DNA of 64,000 nt from Streptomyces griseocarneus (lineage in GTDB: Bacteria > Actinomycetota > Actinomycetes > Streptomycetales > Streptomycetaceae): positions 62,001 to 126,000 of the forward strand of contig NZ_BNBL01000009.1 of NCBI RefSeq assembly GCF_014655595.1, given 5' to 3'. The translations under genes were made by a program, and so were the position numbers. Numbering within the stretch: the first letter of the stretch is position 1; every line of letters starts with the position of its first letter. This document shows positions 36,416 to 44,356 of the stretch, in pieces. The notes beneath the pieces are model-generated. The model had not been told where the DNA came from. It saw only the letters and a program-made list of their open reading frames with translations, and ran no database searches.

Positions 36416-37455
36416 AGATCGATCTCACGGACACCACGGCCAGCAAGATCAACAATGCCCTGGTCGAGGGGCGCCGCTCACTGGGCGCCCCCGCCGTCGG
36501 CATGGTGCTCACGCTGGTCATCGTCACCGACGAGGAGCACGCCTACGACGCGCTCAAGGCGGCCAACGAGGCCTCCCGCGAGCACCCCTCGCGCAAGCTC
36601 GTCGTCATCAAGCGCGTCAGCCGCTCCCCGCGCGACCGCGCCCAGGCCCGCCTCGACGCCGAGGTCCGGGTGGGCGCGGACGCCGGCGCCGGCGAGACGG
36701 TCGTCCTGCGGCTGTACGGCGACGTCATAGACCACGCCCAGTCGGTGGTGCTGCCGCTGCTGCTGCCCGACGCCCCCGTGGTCGTCTGGTGGCCGGTGGC
36801 CTCTCCGCTCAACCCGGAGAAGGACCCGCTCGGCGCGCTCGGCCAGCGCCGGGTCACCGACACCTACGCCGCCGAGGACCCCCTCGCGGAGCTCTCGGCG
36901 CGCGCCGCGAACTACTCGCCGGGCGACACCGACCTGGCCTGGGCCCGGATCACGCCGTGGCGCTCGATGCTCGCGGCCGCCATGGACCAGCAGCCGGACG
37001 CCGAGATCATCTCGGCCGAGGTCGAGGGCGAGACCTACAACCCCAGCGGTGAACTGCTGGCCATGTGGCTCGCCGACCGCCTCGGGGTGACCGCCCGCCG
37101 CACCGTCTCCGACGGCCCGGGCCTCACGGCCGTCCGCCTGGAGACCAAGAACGGCGCCATCACCCTCGACCGCCCGGACGGCTCCCTGGCCACGCTCTCC
37201 ATGCGCGGCCAGCCGGACCGTTCCGTGGCCCTCAAGCGCCGCGACACCGCCGAGCTCCTCGCGGAGGAGCTGCGCCGGCTGGACCCGGACCTCATCTACG
37301 AGTCCGCCCTGAAGTACGGCGTGGAGCAGCTCGGCGAGCCGGTGCCGGCCGCGCCGGCCGCCGGGGAGCAGCAGGCCGAGGAGCCCGCCGAGAAGGCCGC
37401 CGAGCGGCCCGCCCCGGCGAAGAAGGCGTCCGGCAAGAAGGCGGCGGGCAAGTGA
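36412..37455 (+). CDS. opcA: OpcA, glucose-6-phosphate dehydrogenase assembly/effector protein
   Basis: Allosteric partner of Zwf, 347 residues. It begins MKIDLTDTTASKINNAL and contains the conserved VVWWPVASPLNPEKDPLG and RRVTDTYAAEDPL segments. OpcA assists assembly or redox control of glucose-6-phosphate dehydrogenase in cyanobacteria and actinobacteria. The last ~30 residues form a Lys/Ala/Glu-rich tail ending KKASGKKAAGK that is not part of the core. It overlaps both zwf and pgl by 4 bp, consistent with stoichiometric co-translation. Confidence 0.95.
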   Translation: MKIDLTDTTASKINNALVEGRRSLGAPAVGMVLTLVIVTDEEHAYDALKAANEASREHPSRKLVVIKRVSRSPRDRAQARLDAEVRVGADAGAGETVVLRLYGDVIDHAQSVVLPLLLPDAPVVVWWPVASPLNPEKDPLGALGQRRVTDTYAAEDPLAELSARAANYSPGDTDLAWARITPWRSMLAAAMDQQPDAEIISAEVEGETYNPSGELLAMWLADRLGVTARRTVSDGPGLTAVRLETKNGAITLDRPDGSLATLSMRGQPDRSVALKRRDTAELLAEELRRLDPDLIYESALKYGVEQLGEPVPAAPAAGEQQAEEPAEKAAERPAPAKKASGKKAAGK

Positions 37456-38231
37456 GCACGCCCCAGGTCGTCGTCCACCGGGACAAGGAGCTGATGGCCC
37501 AGGCCGCGGCGGCCCGGCTGATCACGAAGATCGTGGACGCCCAGGCCGCGCGCGGCTCGGCCTCCGTCGTCCTCACCGGCGGGCGCAACGGCAACGGGCT
37601 GCTCGCGGCCCTCGCCGCGGCGCCCGCCCGGGACGCGGTCGACTGGTCGCGCCTGGACCTGTGGTGGGGCGACGAGCGGTTCCTGCCCGAGGGCGACCCC
37701 GAGCGCAACGCCACGCAGGCGCGCGAGGCGCTGCTGGACGCGGTGGACCTCGATCCGGCGCGGGTGCACTACATGCCCGCGGCGGACGGCACGCACGACG
37801 ACGCGGACGCGGCGGCGGAGGCCTACGCGGCCGAGCTGGCCGCCGCGGCCCGTCCCGAGGACCACGGTCCGGTGCCGTCCTTCGACGTCCTGCTGCTGGG
37901 CGTCGGCCCGGACACGCACGTCGCGTCGCTCTTCCCGGAGCTGCCGGGCGTCCGGGAGACCGAACGCACGGTCGTCGGCGTGCACGGCGCGCCCAAGCCG
38001 CCGCCGACGAGGGTCTCGCTGACCCTCCCGGCGATCCGGGCCGCGCGCGAGGTGTGGCTGCTGGCGGCGGGCGAGGACAAGGCCAACGCCGTGGCGCTCG
38101 CGCTCAGCGGCGCGGGCGAGGTCCAGGCTCCGGCCGCGGGCGCGTACGGCCGCAGCCGCACGCTGTGGCTCCTGGACGCCGCCGCTGCCGCGCGCCTGCC
38201 GCGGGAGCTGTACCCGCCGGCTTCGCCGTGA
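37452..38231 (+). CDS. pgl: 6-phosphogluconolactonase
   Basis: 259-residue enzyme of the DevB/NagB-like family that hydrolyses 6-phosphoglucono-lactone. Seen: VVLTGGRNGNGLLAALA near 38-54, WSRLDLWWGDERFLPEGDPE and FDVLLLGVGPDTHVASLFP with the usual catalytic/phosphate residues, then RVSLTLPAIRAAREVWLLAAG. GTG 37452 overlaps the opcA stop. It is the last gene of the operon and is followed 20 bp later by a very strong hairpin. Confidence 0.95.
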   Translation: MSTPQVVVHRDKELMAQAAAARLITKIVDAQAARGSASVVLTGGRNGNGLLAALAAAPARDAVDWSRLDLWWGDERFLPEGDPERNATQAREALLDAVDLDPARVHYMPAADGTHDDADAAAEAYAAELAAAARPEDHGPVPSFDVLLLGVGPDTHVASLFPELPGVRETERTVVGVHGAPKPPPTRVSLTLPAIRAAREVWLLAAGEDKANAVALALSGAGEVQAPAAGAYGRSRTLWLLDAAAAARLPRELYPPASP

Positions 38232-38250
38232 GCGGCTGAGCCTGCCTACG

Positions 38251-38290
38251 ACGATGGCCCGCCCCCTCGTGTGAGGGGGCGGGCCATCGT
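38251..38290 (+). terminator. Strong 18-bp hairpin ending the pentose phosphate operon
   Basis: ACGATGGCCCGCCCCCTC (38251-38268) and its exact complement (38273-38290) flank a GTGT loop. It is the longest gap-free stem with a normal loop next to an operon end on this strand. Confidence 0.92.
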
Positions 38291-38314
38291 TGTATGGGGG
38301 GGGTGCCCCCAGCG

Positions 38315-38343
38315 CCCCGGACCGGGGTCCGGGGCGGAGCCCC
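38315..38343. repeat. Streptomycete-type GC palindrome with alternative stems
   Basis: CCCCGGACC/GGTCCGGGG (38315-38334) overlaps GGGGC-GGA-GCCCC (38331-38343), so two mutually exclusive hairpins are possible. The GGGGCGGAGCCCC core is a common intergenic repeat in Streptomyces genomes as I remember them. It lies between pgl and pgi, 14 bp from the pgi stop. Confidence 0.55.
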
Positions 38344-38356
38344 GGGAGACGGCGCG

Positions 38357-40018
38357 TCAGCGACCCCGCAGCTCGCGGTACCGCGAAACCAGCGCTGCCG
38401 TCGACGCGTCGAGGCCCGGCACCTCCGCGCCCTCGGTCAGGGCCGGCTCGACCCGCTTGGCCAGGACCTTCCCGAGCTCGACGCCCCACTGGTCGAAGGA
38501 GTCGATGTTCCAGATCGCGCCCTGGACGAACACCTTGTGTTCGTAGAGGGCGATGAGCTGACCGAGGACCGACGGCGTCAGCTCGCTCGCGAGGATCGTC
38601 GTCGTCGGGTGGTTGCCGCGGAAGGTCTTGTGCGGGACGAGCTCCGGCGGGACGCCCTCGGCCGCGACCTCCTCGGGGGTCTTGCCGAAGGCGAGGGCCT
38701 GGCCCTGGGCGAAGAGGTTGGCCATCAGCAGGTCGTGCTGGGCCACCAGCCCGGGCAGGAGGTCGTCGACGGGCTTCGCGAAGCCGATCAGGTCCGCCGG
38801 GATGAGCTTCGTCCCCTGGTGGATCAACTGGTAATAGGCGTGCTGTCCGTTCGTGCCGGGGGTGCCCCACACCACCGGGCCCGTCTGCCAGTTGACGGGG
38901 TGACCGTCACGGTCCACGGACTTGCCGTTGGACTCCATGTCCAGCTGCTGCAGATAGGCGGCGAACTTCGACAGGTAGTGGCTGTAGGGCAGCACCGCGT
39001 GCGACTGGGCGTCGTGGAAGTTGCCGTACCAGACGCCCAGCAGGCCGAGCAGCAGCGGAACGTTCTCCTCCGGCGGCGCCGTGCGGAAGTGCTCGTCGAC
39101 GAGGTGGAAGCCGGCCAGCATCTCGCGGAAGTGGTCCGGGCCGATGGCGATCATCAGGGAGAGCCCGATGGCCGAGTCGTAGGAGTAGCGCCCGCCGACC
39201 CAGTCCCAGAACTCGAACATGTTGGCGGTGTCGATGCCGAACTCGGCGACCTTCTCCTCGTTCGTGGAGAGGGCGACGAAGTGCTTGGCCACCGCCTCCT
39301 CGCCGGCTCGCAGCCCGGTCAGCAGCCAGTTGCGCGCGGAGGTCGCGTTGGTGATGGTCTCGATGGTGGTGAAGGTCTTCGAGGCCACGATGAACAGGGT
39401 CTCGGCGGCGTCCAGGTCGCGCACGGCCTCGTACAGGTCCGCGCCGTCGACGTTGGAGACGAAACGGAACGTCATGTCGCGGTCGGTGTAGGCGCGCAGT
39501 GCCTCGTAGGCCATCGCGGGGCCCAGGTCGGAGCCGCCGATGCCGATGTTGACGACGTTCTTGATGCGCTTGCCGGTGTGTCCCTTCCAGTCGCCCGAAC
39601 GCACCCGGTCGGTGAAGACCTGCATCTTGCGCAGCACCGCGTGCACGGCGGGGACGACGTTCTCGCCGTCCACCTCGACGACGGCGGACTCGGGGGCCCG
39701 CAGCGCGGTGTGCAGCACGGCGCGGCCCTCGGTGGTGTTGATCTTCTCGCCCCGGAACATGGCGTCGCGGAGCGCGGCCACACCGGCGGACGCCGCCAGC
39801 TCGCGCAGCAACCGCAGCGTCTCGTCGTTGACGAGGTGCTTGGAGTAGTCCAGGTGCAGGTCGCCGACCGTGAGCGCGTACTTCTCGGCCCGGCGCGGAT
39901 CGGCGGCGAACAACTCCCGCAGGTGCGTCCCGCCCAGTTCGTCCCGGTGCTTGGCCAGAGCGTTCCACTCGGGAGTACGGTCCAGCCGGGTGCGGCCCTC
40001 TGCATTCATCTCGGACAT
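38357..40018 (-). CDS. pgi: Glucose-6-phosphate isomerase
   Basis: 553-residue glycolytic enzyme interconverting glucose-6-P and fructose-6-P, linking glycolysis to the convergent pentose phosphate operon. The family segments IGIGGSDLGPAMAYEAL, VASKTFTTIETITNA (sugar-phosphate binding), GGRYSYDSAIGLS and the C-terminal signature NIDSFDQWGVELGK are intact. ATG 40018 (MSEMNAEGRTRL) is preceded by GAAGAAG; the longer in-frame extension lacks family similarity. Confidence 0.97.
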   Translation of the reverse strand: MSEMNAEGRTRLDRTPEWNALAKHRDELGGTHLRELFAADPRRAEKYALTVGDLHLDYSKHLVNDETLRLLRELAASAGVAALRDAMFRGEKINTTEGRAVLHTALRAPESAVVEVDGENVVPAVHAVLRKMQVFTDRVRSGDWKGHTGKRIKNVVNIGIGGSDLGPAMAYEALRAYTDRDMTFRFVSNVDGADLYEAVRDLDAAETLFIVASKTFTTIETITNATSARNWLLTGLRAGEEAVAKHFVALSTNEEKVAEFGIDTANMFEFWDWVGGRYSYDSAIGLSLMIAIGPDHFREMLAGFHLVDEHFRTAPPEENVPLLLGLLGVWYGNFHDAQSHAVLPYSHYLSKFAAYLQQLDMESNGKSVDRDGHPVNWQTGPVVWGTPGTNGQHAYYQLIHQGTKLIPADLIGFAKPVDDLLPGLVAQHDLLMANLFAQGQALAFGKTPEEVAAEGVPPELVPHKTFRGNHPTTTILASELTPSVLGQLIALYEHKVFVQGAIWNIDSFDQWGVELGKVLAKRVEPALTEGAEVPGLDASTAALVSRYRELRGR

Positions 40019-40101
40019 CAGCCCACTTCTTCTCGTTACGGCCCCGCTGATCTCCAACCTAATGGAGACGGCGGCCATTCCGGGCACACGTGGACATGCG
40101 A

Positions 40102-40144
40102 CGGCCCGGCCGCACACCCGCGAGTGGGGTGTGCGGCCGGGCCG
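40102..40144 (-). terminator. 18-bp hairpin between the RbpA-family gene and pgi
   Basis: CGGCCCGGCCGCACACCC (40102-40119) pairs perfectly with 40127-40144 across a 7-base loop, 21 bp past the RbpA-family stop. pgi, on the same strand, therefore likely has its own promoter in 40019-40101. Confidence 0.88.
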
Positions 40145-40165
40145 CTGACGGTGTGTCGTCGTCGC

Positions 40166-40501
40166 TCAGATCTCCCCGCGGAGCTTGGCGAGCGCCTCGG
40201 CGAGGATCGCCTCGCCGTCGGCGTCGCTGCGCCGCTCACGGACGTACGCCAGGTGCGTCTTGTAGGGCTCGGTACGCGGCGGGTCCGGGGGGTTGTCCCG
40301 GTCCTGGCCGGCCGGGAAGCCGCAACGCGGGCAGTCCCAGGTGTCCGGCACCTGTGCGTCACTGGCGAAGCTCGGCTGCGTCTCGTGCCCGTTGGAGCAC
40401 CAGAAGGAGATGCGCAGGCGCGGCGCGGACTCGCCCCGCTCGGCCTCACCCATCGGCCCCGCCCCGACCCGGCTTCCCCGGATCGCGTTGCCACTTGCCA
40501 C
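40166..40501 (-). CDS. RbpA-family RNA polymerase-binding protein (paralogue type)
   Basis: 111-residue protein with the RbpA plan: a basic N-terminal tail (ASGNAIRGSRVGAG), a zinc-ribbon-like core with FWCSNGHE and WDCPRCGFPA, a linker rich in Asp/Pro, and a C-terminal sigma-interacting-type segment (THLAYVRERRSDADGEAIL). RbpA binds RNA polymerase with the principal sigma factor and stabilises open complexes. The sequence clearly differs from the S. coelicolor RbpA I remember, which lies elsewhere in that genome, so this is probably a paralogue. The start is GTG 40501 with GGGAG eight bases away. No symbol is given for that reason. Confidence 0.82.
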   Translation of the reverse strand: MASGNAIRGSRVGAGPMGEAERGESAPRLRISFWCSNGHETQPSFASDAQVPDTWDCPRCGFPAGQDRDNPPDPPRTEPYKTHLAYVRERRSDADGEAILAEALAKLRGEI

Positions 40502-40658
40502 GGTCGTAACTCCCTGCGTGATGGTGCTGCACTGTGCCGGATAGCGGCTGCGCCGCGGGGTCCTCGATCGGCTCCGCTGCGGGCGCCCCAGTCTACGTAA
40601 GGCCCAACGCGCGTCCAGTGGCAGGAGTTACAGACCGGCCGCAAGGACGCAAGCCTCC

Positions 40659-40687
40659 ATCATAGGCGGCTCATACGACGGTATGTC
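40659..40687 (-). promoter_or_regulatory. Candidate promoter of the RbpA-family gene
   Basis: On the minus strand TATGAT (40664 to 40659) is a near-ideal -10 element. A CTGACA-like or GACATA -35 lies 17-19 bases upstream at the end of secG. This would leave an unusually long leader of about 150 bases before the GTG at 40501. Confidence 0.4.
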
Positions 40688-40922
40688 AGCTGTCGAGCTT
40701 CATCAGCAGGCCGAGCACGATGATGCACGCGAACCACAGCAGGCCGATCACGATGGTGATCCGGTCGAGGTTGCGCTCGGCGACCGAGGATCCGCCGACG
40801 GAGGACTGCATGCCGCCGCCGAACATGTCGGACAGGCCGCCGCCCTTCCCCTTGTGCATGAGCACCAGCATCATCATCAGCAGGCTGAAGACGATGAGGG
40901 CGATCGAGAACCCGATGACCAC
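40686..40922 (-). CDS. secG: Preprotein translocase subunit SecG
   Basis: 78-residue membrane component of the SecYEG channel with two transmembrane segments (VIGFSIALIVFSLLMMMLVL and TIVIGLLWFACIIVLGLLM) joined by the Gly-rich loop HKGKGGGLSDMFGGGMQSS typical of SecG. GTG 40922 is the start. It lies downstream of tpiA, the usual place for secG in high-GC Gram-positives, but hairpins stand between the two. Confidence 0.95.
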   Translation of the reverse strand: MVIGFSIALIVFSLLMMMLVLMHKGKGGGLSDMFGGGMQSSVGGSSVAERNLDRITIVIGLLWFACIIVLGLLMKLDS

Positions 40923-40965
40923 GGCTGGACCAACTCTCTCGGACTGACTCTGATGGACAATGCTG

Positions 40966-41032
40966 CGGGGCCGGGGGGCGCGTTTGCGCCGGTCCCGGCC
41001 CCGACAGGGTACGACGGCGCGGGGCCGTCGTC
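40966..41032 (-). terminator. Two successive hairpins between tpiA and secG
   Basis: CGGGGCCGGG/CCCGGCCCCG (40966-40975 with 40994-41003) and ACGACGGC/GCCGTCGT (within 41012-41032) follow the tpiA stop. Together they probably attenuate or terminate the pgk-tpiA transcript before secG. Confidence 0.65.
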
Positions 41033-41039
41033 ATAGTTG

Positions 41040-41816
41040 CTACTGGTCGCGGAAGCGCACGATCTTGACGAACTCGTCCGCGTCCAGCGAAGCGCCGCCG
41101 ATCAGGGCACCGTCCACGTCGGGCTGGGCCATGATCGCCGCGATGTTGCCGGACTTGACCGAGCCGCCGTACTGGATGCGGACCTTGTCGGAGAGCTCCT
41201 GGCCGTAGAGCTCGGCCAGCTTGCCGCGGATGGCCCCGCAGACCTCCTGGGCGTCCTCGGGGGTGGCGACCTCGCCGGTGCCGATGGCCCAGACGGGCTC
41301 GTAGGCGATCACGATGGTCTCGGCCTGCTCGGCCGGGACGTCCTTCAGGCCGCCCTCGACCTGGGCGAGGGTGTAGGCGACCTGGTTGCCCGCCTTGCGG
41401 ACGTCCAGGCCCTCGCCGACGCACAGGATCGGGGTGATGCCGTGCCGGAAGGCGGCCTTGACCTTGGCGTTGCAGAGCTCGTCGCCCTCGCCGTGGTACT
41501 GGCGGCGCTCGGAGTGCCCGACGGCCACGTAGGTGCACTTGAGCTTCGAGAGCATCGCGCCGGAGATCTCGCCGGTGTAGGCACCGGAGTCGTACGCCGA
41601 GATGTCCTGGGCGCCGTACTTGATCTTCAGCTTGTCGCCGTCGACCAGGGTCTGCACCGAGCGCAGGTCGGTGAAGGGCGGCAGGACGGCGACCTCGGTG
41701 CCGTCGTAGTCCTTGTCGGCGAGCGCGAAGGCGAGCTTCTGGACGTGGGCGATGGCCTCGAGGTGGTTGAGGTTCATCTTCCAGTTGCCCGCCATCAGCG
41801 GGGTACGTGCACTCAC
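41040..41816 (-). CDS. tpiA: Triosephosphate isomerase
   Basis: 258-residue glycolytic TIM-barrel enzyme with complete catalytic set: Lys13 in GNWKMN, His101 in VGHSERR and Glu173 in AYEPVWAIGTG; the phosphate-binding IQYGGSVKSGN is also present. GTG 41816 lies 6 bp after the pgk stop, and GGAGG for it overlaps the end of pgk, so the two form an operon. Confidence 0.98.
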   Translation of the reverse strand: MSARTPLMAGNWKMNLNHLEAIAHVQKLAFALADKDYDGTEVAVLPPFTDLRSVQTLVDGDKLKIKYGAQDISAYDSGAYTGEISGAMLSKLKCTYVAVGHSERRQYHGEGDELCNAKVKAAFRHGITPILCVGEGLDVRKAGNQVAYTLAQVEGGLKDVPAEQAETIVIAYEPVWAIGTGEVATPEDAQEVCGAIRGKLAELYGQELSDKVRIQYGGSVKSGNIAAIMAQPDVDGALIGGASLDADEFVKIVRFRDQ

Positions 41817-41822
41817 AGTGGT

Positions 41823-43034
41823 TCAGTCCTCCAGTGCGGCGAGGCCGGGGAGCGTCTTGCCCTCGAGGTACTCGAGGCTGGCGCCGCCACCGGTCGAAAT
41901 GTGGCCGAAAGCATTCTCGTCGAAGCCCAGGATGCGCACGGCCGCGGCCGAGTCGCCACCACCGACGACGGTGAAGCCGTCGGAGTCGAGCAGGCCCTGG
42001 GCGACGGCCTTGGTGCCGTTCGCGTAGTCGGGGTGCTCGAAGACGCCCATCGGACCGTTCCAGAAGACGGTGCCGGCGTCGGCGAGCTTCGAGGCGTAGA
42101 GCTCGCGGGTCTTCGGGCCGATGTCCAGGCCCTCCTTGTCCGCCGGGATGGCGTCGGAGGCGACGAGCTCGGGGTTGGCCGGGGCCTTGGTCTTCAGGTC
42201 CGGGAAGTCGGCGGAGACGAGGACGTCCACGGGGAGCACGAACTCCACGCCGCGCTTCTCGGCCCGCGCCAGGTACTCCAGGCAGACCGGGATCTGGTCC
42301 TCCTGCAGCAGCGAGATGCCGACCTCGTGGCCCTTGGCCTTGAGGAAGGTGTACGACATGCCGCCGCCGATGAGGATGCGGTCGGCCTTCTCGAGCAGGT
42401 TGTCGATGACGCCCAGCTTGTCGGAGACCTTGGCGCCGCCGAGGACCACGACGTAGGGGCGCGCGACGTCCTCGGTGAGCTTCTGCAGGACGCCGACCTC
42501 GGTGGCGATCAGGTCGCCCGCGGCGTGCGGGAGGCGCGCCGGGAGGTCGTAGACCGAGGCGTGCTTGCGGTGCACCGCGCCGAAGCCGTCGCCCACGTAG
42601 AGGTCGGCCAGCGCCGCGAGGGCATCGGCGAAGGCGCCGCGCTCGGCGTCGTCCTTGCTGGTCTCGCCCGCGTTGAAACGGAGGTTCTCCAGCAGCGTGA
42701 CCTCGCCGTTCGCCAGTGCGGCGACGGTGGCCTTCGCGCTGTCGCCGACCGTGTCGGTGGCGAACGAGACGTTCTTGCCCAGGATCTCGCCGAGCCGCGC
42801 GGCGGCCGGGGCGAGGGAGAACCGGGCCTCCGGGGCGCCCTTGGGACGGCCCAGGTGGGAGGCGACGATCACCTTGGCGCCCGCCTCGGCGAGCTTGGCG
42901 ATCGTCGGCGCGACGGCGCGGATGCGGCCGTCGTCGGTGATGGTGGTGCCCTCGAGGGGGACGTTGAGGTCGGCGCGGACGAAGACCCGCTTGCCCTCGA
43001 CGCCGCTCTGGATGAGTTCGTCGATCGTCTTCAT
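41823..43034 (-). CDS. pgk: Phosphoglycerate kinase
   Basis: 403-residue two-domain kinase making ATP from 1,3-bisphosphoglycerate. Seen: KRVFVRADLNVPLEG at 14-28 (substrate-binding Arg/Asp), ASHLGRPKG, LLENLRFNAGE, VLGGAKVSDKLGVI, NGPMGVFE, and the nucleotide loop VVGGGDSAAAV with STGGGASLEYLEGKTLPG split across the C-terminal end. ATG 43034 has GGAG eight bases before it. A strong hairpin isolates it from gap upstream, so pgk-tpiA has its own promoter in about 43035-43098. Confidence 0.98.
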   Translation of the reverse strand: MKTIDELIQSGVEGKRVFVRADLNVPLEGTTITDDGRIRAVAPTIAKLAEAGAKVIVASHLGRPKGAPEARFSLAPAAARLGEILGKNVSFATDTVGDSAKATVAALANGEVTLLENLRFNAGETSKDDAERGAFADALAALADLYVGDGFGAVHRKHASVYDLPARLPHAAGDLIATEVGVLQKLTEDVARPYVVVLGGAKVSDKLGVIDNLLEKADRILIGGGMSYTFLKAKGHEVGISLLQEDQIPVCLEYLARAEKRGVEFVLPVDVLVSADFPDLKTKAPANPELVASDAIPADKEGLDIGPKTRELYASKLADAGTVFWNGPMGVFEHPDYANGTKAVAQGLLDSDGFTVVGGGDSAAAVRILGFDENAFGHISTGGGASLEYLEGKTLPGLAALED

Positions 43035-43060
43035 GCAGTGACTCCGGTTGAGGGGCCCCT

Positions 43061-43076
43061 CCCAGCGGTGGCTGGG
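43061..43076. other. Short stem-loop in the pgk leader
   Basis: CCCAGC-GGTG-GCTGGG, next to the palindrome AGGGGCCCCT (43051-43060), lies within 45 bases of the pgk start codon. Similar small stem-loops recur in streptomycete intergenic regions; any regulatory role is conjectural. Confidence 0.35.
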
Positions 43077-43098
43077 GGATTCCGTGAGTGACGTCAGC

Positions 43099-43144
43099 GG
43101 ACGGGGCTCGTACGACGCTCCATCGCGTCGTACGAGCCCCGTCC
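43099..43144 (-). terminator. 19-bp hairpin terminator of gap
   Basis: GGACGGGGCTCGTACGACG (43099-43117) pairs perfectly with 43126-43144 across an 8-base loop. It stands 48 bp past the gap stop and upstream of pgk, separating gap from pgk-tpiA. Confidence 0.9.
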
Positions 43145-43192
43145 CCTTACATCCCGTTGCCTGTGAACTATGCCAGTCGCGTCAGGCAGCGA

Positions 43193-44197
<1,005 letters not shown>

Positions 44198-44356
44198 GAA
44201 CCGATCTCCTCGTTGGTGTGCCGGACTGTCCGCCGGCGGGCTGTATGGGATGTCCCCGACCACCACCGACCCTACCTCTAACAGGGGAGGTACGTGACAT
44301 TGGCGGCGGGTCCTCTCGGGCGCGCTCAGCCGTGCTCTGACGCGCTCAGCTGCTGG

